29,199 nucleotides of DNA, taken from positions 1 to 29,199 of the IMG/VR virus record IMGVR_UViG_3300032217_000353. The stretch is one strand, 5' to 3'. Source of the stretch: a virus. Of this stretch, positions 20,796 to 28,609 are shown in pieces (position 1 is the first letter of the stretch; each line of letters opens with the position of its first letter). Both the position numbers and the translations under genes were made by a program. The notes under the pieces are model-generated. The model was not told the DNA's origin and made no database searches. It was given only the letters and a program-made list of their open reading frames with translations.

Positions 20796-20832
20796 CAAAG
20801 CAACAAAAAACACTTTTTGCTAATTTATTAAT

Positions 20833-21972
20833 GTGAGTATAACAGTTAACCAAAAACCTGACAACAATAGTCCAGCTTATAACGACTTGAATTTTGTTAT
20901 TAGTGAAAGTTCAGGTGCAATTTATGGCAGTCCAAACTTCAAATACATTGCCGATGTGTACAATAATAGCACACTTTTAGCACGTTTAAAAGCACCCGTT
21001 TATCCTAATAGCACAAACAAAGGGGTATTTAACATATCACGTTTGATTGAAAACTTTGTAACCTACGATTGGAATATCAATGATGTATCAGTAAGCGGAT
21101 GTCCTAATAGTGCATTCTTTTACAACGTCAAATTCGGTTACGAATATTCTACTGGTAGTACATCACCAATGATTACTTCAAGTGGTTTGACAAACGTCAC
21201 GGGATTAACTGCTTATAATATGGCTTTACACCCTATTGACTTTGCTACCTTTGTAGAAAACGATTACAATATAAACACGTCAACAAACGCAGAGTTTTTA
21301 ACAACGATGCGAAACAAGACCATACACCGAACACAAAAAGACTGGTTATACTTTTGGAAAGGTAGTGCATTGGCAGTAAGTATCAAAACATTCCCAGCAG
21401 CTACAACGCAAAATATTGTTGTGACTGGAATATTAGATTCAGTTATACGTATTCCAATTATACCAAGTAGTGGTGCTACATATTTAGAAATTAAAGCAAC
21501 GGGTACTGGTGCAACAAGTGAAACATACACAATTTACATAAAAGACGAATGCAGCAAATATGATACAAATGACATTTATTTCCTTAACCGATACGGGGCA
21601 GTCGAATCATTTCGTTTTGATAGGGTGCGAAGAGACAAATTTAATGTGGCACGGAAACAGTACAAGCAAACACCTTACACTTTACAAGGTAGTTCGTACA
21701 CTTACGGAACAGACGCAAAGTCAAAAAGTAACTACGATACACAAGCTAATCAAACCATAACGCTTAATTCCAACTGGATTACCGAAGAAGAAAGCACGTG
21801 GCTAAAAGAACTTGTAATGTCACCTTATGTGTGGTTGTTAGATGGTGGAGTATTAAAAAGCGTTAATGTTTTAAATAGCGATTACGAAACTAAAAAAGTT
21901 ATCAACGACAAAGTATTTAATTTGACAATTGAGTTAGAATTATCATTTACCGATAAGATTCAACGCTTATGA
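20833..21972 (+). CDS. Tail tip / baseplate structural protein
   Basis: 379 residues, beta-rich (many Thr, Ser, Asn, Val) without signal peptide. Motifs such as KDWLYFWKGSALAVSI near residue 169 and IYFLNRYGAVESFRFDRVRR near 250 recur in a Bacteroidota phage tail protein family. GTG 20833 is used because the ATG at 20831 is followed at once by a stop. CTAATTTA lies at 20820-20827, 5 bases before the start. It overlaps the large baseplate gene by 4 bases. It is probably a distal-tail-like or baseplate hub partner; the exact role is inferred. Confidence 0.6.
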   Translation: MSITVNQKPDNNSPAYNDLNFVISESSGAIYGSPNFKYIADVYNNSTLLARLKAPVYPNSTNKGVFNISRLIENFVTYDWNINDVSVSGCPNSAFFYNVKFGYEYSTGSTSPMITSSGLTNVTGLTAYNMALHPIDFATFVENDYNINTSTNAEFLTTMRNKTIHRTQKDWLYFWKGSALAVSIKTFPAATTQNIVVTGILDSVIRIPIIPSSGATYLEIKATGTGATSETYTIYIKDECSKYDTNDIYFLNRYGAVESFRFDRVRRDKFNVARKQYKQTPYTLQGSSYTYGTDAKSKSNYDTQANQTITLNSNWITEEESTWLKELVMSPYVWLLDGGVLKSVNVLNSDYETKKVINDKVFNLTIELELSFTDKIQRL

Positions 21973-24686
21973 TAAACTTATTTGTTAACACAGTCCTTAT
22001 GGATTTGTCGGATGACTTCGACTTGTTAATTACACGTTCAATTGCTGACATTAAAAACCCTGAACAACGTACAAGTGATTGGAGTAAAACAGTTGTGTTG
22101 CCAGGTACAAAAGCAAACAATGTTTTGTTCGGTAATATTTTTGAAGTTGACCACACAGTTTTAGGCAATGGTCAATTCAGTCCAAACTTCAACCCGAACA
22201 AAAAAGCCGATGTACTTGTTTTAGTCGATGGCTTTGAGCAATTACGTGGATTTATACGACTGATTCAAATAAACGTATTAGACAACGATACAATTGAATA
22301 TGAATGTTCACTACACGGACAGACTGCTGACTTGTTTACAACGCTTGGAAATGCAAGATTGAGTGCATTGAACTTTGACGAATACAACCACGTTTTAAAT
22401 AAAGATAATGTCACCAATTCTTGGGACACATCTATAATTAAAAATAATGTTTCACAAGCATTTCAATATGGTGAAGGTTATGTATACGCACAGATGCTAT
22501 CAAAGTATGGCAGTCAAAATAATAATACCAAACAATGGCGAGTAGATGACCACGTACCAAGTTTGTATGCAAAGACTGTCATAGATAAAATATTGGCAAA
22601 TACTGGATACCAGTACACAAGTGATTCTTTTTTTAATACTGAAAGGTTTAAAAGATTAGTCATTCCTTACAATAATTTTGGATTTGAGGCAGATGAAACT
22701 GCATTGACTACACGTTTGTTTCAGGCGCAATTAAGTACAAATCAAATTAATATAAAGACATATTTACCATTTAACAATGATTCAAGTGGTGGTAATTTTG
22801 ACAATGGTAGTAATTTTAATACTTCTACTTATAAATATGTAGTTCCTAAAGGTGGTGCTTATGATTTTTATTTAAATTTACAAGCTAATGCATCTGTTGG
22901 AATACCAGTGCCACGTACTTCATATGCATCTATGTCTTTTTTAATTTATAAAAATGGTATACTTGTTAAGTCTTTGACTTTATTATCCAATAACACAAGT
23001 ACAACAAGTTGGGATTTTAATACTTTTGGGGGTGTTCAGGTTATTTGTAACGGAGGTGATGAAATACAAATAAAATTTGATTATGCTACTGCATCATTTT
23101 TTGCAAATCCTTATAATCCCACTTGGACTATATTTTCAACAACGCAATTTTACAATCACGTTGATGCTTCAACATTTGCATACAACAATACAATAGACTT
23201 CGGTTTGTTCTTTGCTGGTGATGATTTGCAAAAAGATATGCTATCCAACTTTGTCAAGATGTTTAACTTGTACATTGAACAAGATATTTTAAACCCTAAA
23301 CTTTTACGATTTGTACCACGTGATGAATTTTACAATGGTAGCACAAAAGATTGGACAAAGAAATTAGATTACTCACAAAATGTGACGATAGTACCAATGG
23401 GTAATTTAGAAGCTAACCCGTATACGTTTACATTTAAAGAAGGTCAAGACCAGTACAACAAAGACTACAAGCAAAGTACTTCACGAATTTATGGTGATAG
23501 GATTATACGTATTGACAATGACTTTGTAAAAGAGGAAAAGAAAATAGAAGTAACTTTTGCACCAACCATTTTATTTCAGGCAGACGATTCTAAAAGATAT
23601 TATTCATACATATTTAATAGCAATAACGATAAAGGACAATTAAGATGTCTTTACTTTGGTGGTGTAAAAACTACACCTATTTACGAAGTTTACGAAACAA
23701 ACCCAACCAACGTACCAAACTATACGAAATATCCTTTAACACTACACGTAGACGATGTAGACAATATGCAATTTGATTTAAACTTTGGAATGCCATTAAA
23801 CGTAATTAGTGGAAAGGGTTTAAGTTACTCAAATCAAAACCTTGTAAATGTATATTGGTACAAAACAATTCGGGAAATTACCGATAAGAATAGCAAAATT
23901 CTACGTGCATATTTTAGGATTACACCATACGACTGGTACACTTTACAGTTTAAAGACTTGTACTTTTTTGAAGGTCAATATTGGCGATTGAACAAAATAA
24001 GCGATTACAATCCATTGCAGAATGGTGTGTATATGTGCGAGTTTCTTTTAGTTACTTATTACGAACCGACAACGGCAACCAAAAAGAATGTCGGCATAGG
24101 TAGTGTAGATGTATTAAGTGATAAATTTCCAAAAGGAATACCAATAGGATTTGTTGCAGTTAGTAGTGGGGGTTTAAACATAGGCAATAGCGCATTAGAT
24201 AGTTTAGATTCAATCACCGTAGGCAACGACAATATAAGCAATGCAGCGTATTCAATTATTATAGGGCAAAAAGTAAACATTCCAAGTGGCTTTGAATACG
24301 TAACGGCAATCAATTGCAACGATTTTAGTGCAGTTGAAAGCAACAAAGTCTACATTGAAAACTTTCCACAGATAGGTGCTTATAGTTGTGGTGGTAACGT
24401 AATTGAAATAAACAATACAAATAGTCCTTACACGTGCGTTTACGATGACTACTTAATCGTAGGCACACCAACAAGTGGTATTATATCTGTAATTCTACCA
24501 ACCCCGTCAACCAACAAAGGCAAAATATTTGTTGTTAAAAAGTTAGGCAATCCACACAAAATAACAGTAAGTGCTGGTGATGGTTCTATTTTAATAGACG
24601 GAGCAACAACACACGACATATCAAATGACAAAGAATCACATCAATTTATTTCCACTGGCACAAAATATTACGTAATCGTACCTTAA
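21969..24686 (+). CDS. Large baseplate / tail-tip protein with possible receptor-binding domains
   Basis: 905 residues. The N-terminal ~250 residues (NPEQRTSDWSKTVVLPGT near 31) resemble tail-tip platform proteins that form a ring on the distal tail. Residues ~270-395 are a Ser/Thr/aromatic-rich insert (KYVVPKGGAYDFYL, MSFLIYKNGILVKSL) that looks like a C1q- or carbohydrate-binding beta-sandwich, with more A/T-ending codons than the flanks. The C-terminal ~80 residues look like a fibre tip domain (SVILPTPSTNKGKIFVVKKL, then a Gly/Asp-rich end and YYVIVP). It probably binds the host surface. It overlaps the previous gene by 4 bases; the tape measure starts 9 bases later. Confidence 0.65.
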   Translation: MINLFVNTVLMDLSDDFDLLITRSIADIKNPEQRTSDWSKTVVLPGTKANNVLFGNIFEVDHTVLGNGQFSPNFNPNKKADVLVLVDGFEQLRGFIRLIQINVLDNDTIEYECSLHGQTADLFTTLGNARLSALNFDEYNHVLNKDNVTNSWDTSIIKNNVSQAFQYGEGYVYAQMLSKYGSQNNNTKQWRVDDHVPSLYAKTVIDKILANTGYQYTSDSFFNTERFKRLVIPYNNFGFEADETALTTRLFQAQLSTNQINIKTYLPFNNDSSGGNFDNGSNFNTSTYKYVVPKGGAYDFYLNLQANASVGIPVPRTSYASMSFLIYKNGILVKSLTLLSNNTSTTSWDFNTFGGVQVICNGGDEIQIKFDYATASFFANPYNPTWTIFSTTQFYNHVDASTFAYNNTIDFGLFFAGDDLQKDMLSNFVKMFNLYIEQDILNPKLLRFVPRDEFYNGSTKDWTKKLDYSQNVTIVPMGNLEANPYTFTFKEGQDQYNKDYKQSTSRIYGDRIIRIDNDFVKEEKKIEVTFAPTILFQADDSKRYYSYIFNSNNDKGQLRCLYFGGVKTTPIYEVYETNPTNVPNYTKYPLTLHVDDVDNMQFDLNFGMPLNVISGKGLSYSNQNLVNVYWYKTIREITDKNSKILRAYFRITPYDWYTLQFKDLYFFEGQYWRLNKISDYNPLQNGVYMCEFLLVTYYEPTTATKKNVGIGSVDVLSDKFPKGIPIGFVAVSSGGLNIGNSALDSLDSITVGNDNISNAAYSIIIGQKVNIPSGFEYVTAINCNDFSAVESNKVYIENFPQIGAYSCGGNVIEINNTNSPYTCVYDDYLIVGTPTSGIISVILPTPSTNKGKIFVVKKLGNPHKITVSAGDGSILIDGATTHDISNDKESHQFISTGTKYYVIVP

Positions 24687-24695
24687 AACAAAACA

Positions 24696-26909
24696 ATGGC
24701 AAAATCAACCGCAGCAATAGAAATAGAAGTATTACCAAAAGGTGGTGCAGATACAGTAGTAAAGAACTTTAAGCAACAGTTAAAGGATGCTAAAAATGAA
24801 GCGCAACAAATGGTTATTACATTTGGTGAGTTTTCTAATGAGGCATTAAAATCTCAAAAGAAAGTTGCAGATTTAGCTGATAAAATGGAAGACTTTAACG
24901 ACAGAGTTAAAGCATTAAACCCTGATAAGTTTGCCAAAGTTCAAACAGTTGTGAATGGTGTTGCAAGTGGTTTTGCAGCAGCACAAGGGGCAATGGCATT
25001 ATTTGGTAGTGAAAGCGAAGACTTACAAAAGACACTTGTAAAAGTTCAAGGTGCAATGGCACTTGCACAAGGACTTGAAGGACTTGGAAAAGTTCAACAA
25101 CAATTTACAACACTTGCAAAAGATTCATTACAAGCAGTTATCAAAGCATTTGGTACTTTACGTGGGGCAATTATAGCTACGGGTATTGGTGCATTAGCAG
25201 TTGGGTTAGGTTTATTAGTTACATATTGGGATGACATACAAGAAGCATTAGGTGGTGTATCAAAAGAGCAAAACAAAGTAAATAATGCAATGCGTGATGC
25301 GGTTGCATCCGAACAAGGTAATATTTCTAAATTACAATCTTATCAAAAACTAACACAAGACACTTCACTTTCTTTAGCGGAACGAAAAAACGCTTTAGGT
25401 GAATTAAATAAATTAGGAATTGAAACACGTGACATTGACGTAACAAGTGCAGCATCAATGAACATTTTAAATGGACGTATTCAAGAAAATATAAAATTAA
25501 TTCAACAAAGAGCAAAAGCAACTGCACTTGAAAAAATCATTGCCGAAGAAAGCGAAACAATATTTAAAGCAAAAAATTCATCAACTGAAGAACAATTAAA
25601 TTTGTGGGATAAATATAAAGCAAGTTTATTTACTTTTACCGCTGCACAATATAATGCAAACAAAGCTCAAATTGCTCAAGAAAAAGAAAGTACAACTATT
25701 ATTAAATCACAAAAAACTTTAAATACTGCAACCAGTGAATATAGTGTACTTTTACAAGATTTAAACGCAACCAATACTAAAGTCGCAGATACTACAACAG
25801 AAGTTAATGATGCCTATGAAAAACAAAGTTCAATTTTACAAAATAAATTAATTGCGCAAACTACTGCACTTGACAAAGCAAAGGCAACAGAACTTTCAAA
25901 TCTAAATTTAACAGAAAAAGAAAAACTTGAAATTGAAAACAAATATGCAAACTTGTCAATATCTGCAAAACAAGATTCAATTAAAAAAGAACAAAAAATT
26001 ACGGGTTTAATAACCGACCCAAAACAAAGACTTGCACAAGAAACTAAATTAAAACAAGATTTGGCAACATTAGATGTTAATGTTATAACACAAAAAACAT
26101 CGTATTCACAAAGTTTAAAAGATTTAGCAGATAAAGAATATCAAACAAACGAACGTAATAAACAAGCATATATTAATGGGCAAAATGAAGTTATTGATTT
26201 AACTACACAATCTCAAATTGATATTATTAAATTACGTGATAGATTTTTAAAAGATAGAACAAAAACAGAAAAAGAAATTGCTGGTGTTGAATTAAAAGGA
26301 TTAGAAGATAAATTAAAAAATTATGCTGTTGGCTCAAAAGAATATATTGCTATTTCACAACAAATTTCAGACAAAGAAACTGAATTCCATAATAAGAAAA
26401 TTGCAGAAAAAGACATTGAATTAGCAAAAGAAAAAGAAATACAAGCAGCCAAATTTAAAGCAGTCAATGATTCATTAAATGCAATAACTGATATTTATAC
26501 TGCATTTGCAAGTTCAAGCGAAGAAGACCAAAAGAAAGCATTTGAAGTAAACAAAGCAGCACAAATAGCACAAGCCATTGTAAATACTTATCAAGGGGTA
26601 ACGGCTGCATTAACATCAGTACCTTTATTTCCTGGTCAACAATTTATAACTGCTGGTTTAGCCCTTGCGACTGGTATTGCAGCAGTAAAGAAAATTAGTG
26701 ATACACAATATCAAAGTAAATCTACAAGTGGTTCTACCCCATCACAATCAAGTGGTCAAGGCACTATGCAATCATTTGCCCCACGTATGAGCAGTTTAAA
26801 CCAAAATGAATCACTTACACAAAATCGTAAAGTGTACGTTACCGAAGGCGATATAACACGTACACAACGTAGGGTAAGCAACAATCAAGCAATAAGCGTA
26901 GTAGAATAA
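24696..26909 (+). CDS. Tape measure protein
   Basis: 737 residues, rich in Ala, Lys, Gln and Glu and largely coiled coil. Hydrophobic segments lie near residues 155-175 (AIIATGIGALAVGLGLLVTY) and 625-670, flanked by helical Lys/Glu-rich stretches. The C-terminus (STSGSTPSQSSGQG) is low complexity. This is the usual design of siphophage tape measures, which set tail length and enter the host envelope during DNA delivery. From the usual ~1.5 angstrom per residue rule the tail would be around 110 nm. It lies downstream of the baseplate genes, not before them as in most siphophages. Confidence 0.85.
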   Translation: MAKSTAAIEIEVLPKGGADTVVKNFKQQLKDAKNEAQQMVITFGEFSNEALKSQKKVADLADKMEDFNDRVKALNPDKFAKVQTVVNGVASGFAAAQGAMALFGSESEDLQKTLVKVQGAMALAQGLEGLGKVQQQFTTLAKDSLQAVIKAFGTLRGAIIATGIGALAVGLGLLVTYWDDIQEALGGVSKEQNKVNNAMRDAVASEQGNISKLQSYQKLTQDTSLSLAERKNALGELNKLGIETRDIDVTSAASMNILNGRIQENIKLIQQRAKATALEKIIAEESETIFKAKNSSTEEQLNLWDKYKASLFTFTAAQYNANKAQIAQEKESTTIIKSQKTLNTATSEYSVLLQDLNATNTKVADTTTEVNDAYEKQSSILQNKLIAQTTALDKAKATELSNLNLTEKEKLEIENKYANLSISAKQDSIKKEQKITGLITDPKQRLAQETKLKQDLATLDVNVITQKTSYSQSLKDLADKEYQTNERNKQAYINGQNEVIDLTTQSQIDIIKLRDRFLKDRTKTEKEIAGVELKGLEDKLKNYAVGSKEYIAISQQISDKETEFHNKKIAEKDIELAKEKEIQAAKFKAVNDSLNAITDIYTAFASSSEEDQKKAFEVNKAAQIAQAIVNTYQGVTAALTSVPLFPGQQFITAGLALATGIAAVKKISDTQYQSKSTSGSTPSQSSGQGTMQSFAPRMSSLNQNESLTQNRKVYVTEGDITRTQRRVSNNQAISVVE

Positions 26910-26930
26910 TGCAACAAATTCACAATAATA

Positions 26931-26938
26931 CTAATTTA
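26931..26938 (+). promoter_or_regulatory. CTAATTTA leader element (copy before the protease gene)
   Basis: CTAATTTA lies 6 bases before the ATG at 26945. The same 8-mer is 6 bases before 1167, 5 before 20833 and 7 before 28036. This is the position of a Shine-Dalgarno sequence, but it is not complementary to the usual anti-Shine-Dalgarno. Confidence 0.45.
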
Positions 26939-26944
26939 TAGAAT

Positions 26945-28018
26945 ATGGATTTACCAATATACAAATTATCAATTGACGAATTTGATTTTGAAAGTGGCAT
27001 AGACTTTATTTCACTTGTTGAAAATCCAGCCATACAAAAGAACTTTTTAGCATTTAACAAAATAGAATTTTTACAACCAACACAAGGCGAAACAAAAGAA
27101 GAATTTATTCCTAAGTGCATAAAGTATGTAATTGACGAAGGCAAGGATAGTGAACAAGCAGTTGCTATTTGCAATTCAATGTGGGATAACAAAAACTTCG
27201 CACAAGGCGACAAAGTAAGTTTTGATTATGATGATACCTTATCAACTGCACACGGCAAAGAACTTGCAAAACAAGAAATAGAAAGTGGTTCTACTGTTTA
27301 CATTATTTCTGCACGTGATAATAAAGAAGGAATGTTAAGTGTTGCAAACGAACTTGGCATTGCAGAAAGCAGAGTTTATGCAACTGGTAGTAATAGTGCA
27401 AAGGTTGATAAAATCAAAGAACTTGGGATTACCAAACACTATGACAATAACCAAGACGTAATAGATGCAATTGGTAGTGTAGGTGCAAAGTTTGACATCA
27501 TTGTCAAAGATTTACCTAACTATATTAAGCAAATTAAAAAGATTAAAACAAAGTTTGCTATTCAAAACGAAGAAAAACGCATCATTACTGGTGCTGCTAT
27601 GTATGCTGATTTGCCTATTTACAGACGTGATGAAGAAAAAGGTGAATATTATGTAGTGTTTGACAAAGAAACTATCTTTAAAATTGCAAAAAAGTGGGCT
27701 TTAAACAACAAATACAACGCAGTTAATGTCGACCACGCACAACCTATTGATGGATGCACACTATTTGAAAGCTATTTGTTAGACTTTGAACGTGGTATTA
27801 TGCCACCAAAAGGATTTGAAGATGCCAAAGATGGTAGTTGGTTTGTTAGTTACTTGGTAGAAGAAGATGGAATTTGGGCAAAATGCAAAGATGGTACTTG
27901 GAATGGGTTCAGCGTAGAAGGATTCTTTAATTTCCCTGTTAATGCAGAGATACAATTTCTTTCACAATTAAAAGATATTTTACAAAAGCACATAAAAAAT
28001 GCAACAAAAAACACATAA
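26945..28018 (+). CDS. XkdF-type serine protease with inserted HAD-like domain
   Basis: 357 residues in three parts. Residues ~52-83 carry a short phage motif of unknown role (IPKCIKYVIDEGKDSEQAVA). Residues ~91-182 look like a HAD phosphatase domain: VSFDYDDTLS (Asp94, Asp96), IISAR (Ser122) and HYDNNQDV (Asp167). Residues ~206-335 match XkdF-type putative serine proteases: AAMYADLPIYRRDE, NVDHAQ (His264) and WNGFSVEGFF (Ser323). The protease would mature the prohead; the next genes are scaffold-like and capsid. It starts after CTAATTTA. The XkdF part is a confident call; HAD activity is inferred from motifs. Confidence 0.78.
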   Translation: MDLPIYKLSIDEFDFESGIDFISLVENPAIQKNFLAFNKIEFLQPTQGETKEEFIPKCIKYVIDEGKDSEQAVAICNSMWDNKNFAQGDKVSFDYDDTLSTAHGKELAKQEIESGSTVYIISARDNKEGMLSVANELGIAESRVYATGSNSAKVDKIKELGITKHYDNNQDVIDAIGSVGAKFDIIVKDLPNYIKQIKKIKTKFAIQNEEKRIITGAAMYADLPIYRRDEEKGEYYVVFDKETIFKIAKKWALNNKYNAVNVDHAQPIDGCTLFESYLLDFERGIMPPKGFEDAKDGSWFVSYLVEEDGIWAKCKDGTWNGFSVEGFFNFPVNAEIQFLSQLKDILQKHIKNATKNT

Positions 28019-28035
28019 AACTAATTTATATAAAA

Positions 28036-28599
28036 ATGAACACAAAAGATTTAATTCAAGAAGTTAGAGATTTGATGTCAAAATTCAAATTCAATAACGA
28101 AGAAGTCAAAATGGAAAGTGCCGTTTTGACCGATGGAACAGTCATCAAATGGGATGGCACACTTGCAGTTGGTACTATGATTATGGTAGAAACTGCTGAA
28201 GGCGATATTCCAGCACCTGATGCTACACACGAAGTAGAAGGTGGTGTACTTATTACTACTGTTAACGGTATAGTAACCGAGATTGTAGAACCAGCTGAAA
28301 TTGAAACACCTGGTATGCAACCTGCAGCCGAAATGGCAAAAGAATTTGCAACCGTTGAACATTTCAATGAAGTAATTGCAAGTTTAGAAAGCAAAATTTC
28401 TATGTTGACATCAGCATTTGAAAGCGTAGTTGCTAAACTTGAAAAGCAAAGTGAAGCATTCAGCAAGACTGTTGATTTGGTAGAAAGAGTTGCTAATCTT
28501 CCAAGTGAAGCACCTATTAATGTAGACCAAACTAAATTGTCTAAAAAAGACCAACAATTTGAAAATATCAAAAGATTCGCACAACAACTAAAAAAATAA
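28036..28599 (+). CDS. Scaffold-like / capsid assembly protein
   Basis: 187 residues. The N-terminal ~30 are helical. Residues ~30-90 form a small beta region (VLTDGTVIKWDGTLAVGT, then EGDIPAPDATHEVEGG). The rest (~105-187) is a long coiled coil (HFNEVIASLESKISML) with a basic end. It lies between the protease and the capsid gene, the standard place of a scaffold. CTAATTTA is 7 bases before the ATG. Scaffold proteins are often cut by the prohead protease during maturation, which fits the neighbour. Confidence 0.65.
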   Translation: MNTKDLIQEVRDLMSKFKFNNEEVKMESAVLTDGTVIKWDGTLAVGTMIMVETAEGDIPAPDATHEVEGGVLITTVNGIVTEIVEPAEIETPGMQPAAEMAKEFATVEHFNEVIASLESKISMLTSAFESVVAKLEKQSEAFSKTVDLVERVANLPSEAPINVDQTKLSKKDQQFENIKRFAQQLKK

Positions 28600-28609
28600 A
28601 AATAAAAAT

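Larger units (their letters stand above)
20623..20832. other. Non-coding control or origin-like region
   Basis: About 210 bases without a gene. It holds TATATGCGATAAGGTATAAT (20721) and a 17/20 match at 20761, exactly 40 bases apart; an inverted related element near 20682 (TATTGCAT, complement of ATGCAATA at 20764); a GCAC/GTGC hairpin near 20660; and a 16-bp palindrome at 20780. No consensus promoter is evident in it. It may be a replication origin or the regulatory region of the tail operon. Confidence 0.55.

Noticed and set aside
20831-20836. ATG at 20831 as start of the tail protein
   Set aside because: It is followed directly by TGA; the in-frame start is GTG 20833.
6620-22070. CCTGAAC matches elsewhere as targets of the structured RNA loop
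   Set aside because: The 7-mer occurs near 6626, 18700 and 22058 inside coding sequence as part of common Pro-Glu codons; too short to argue for targets.
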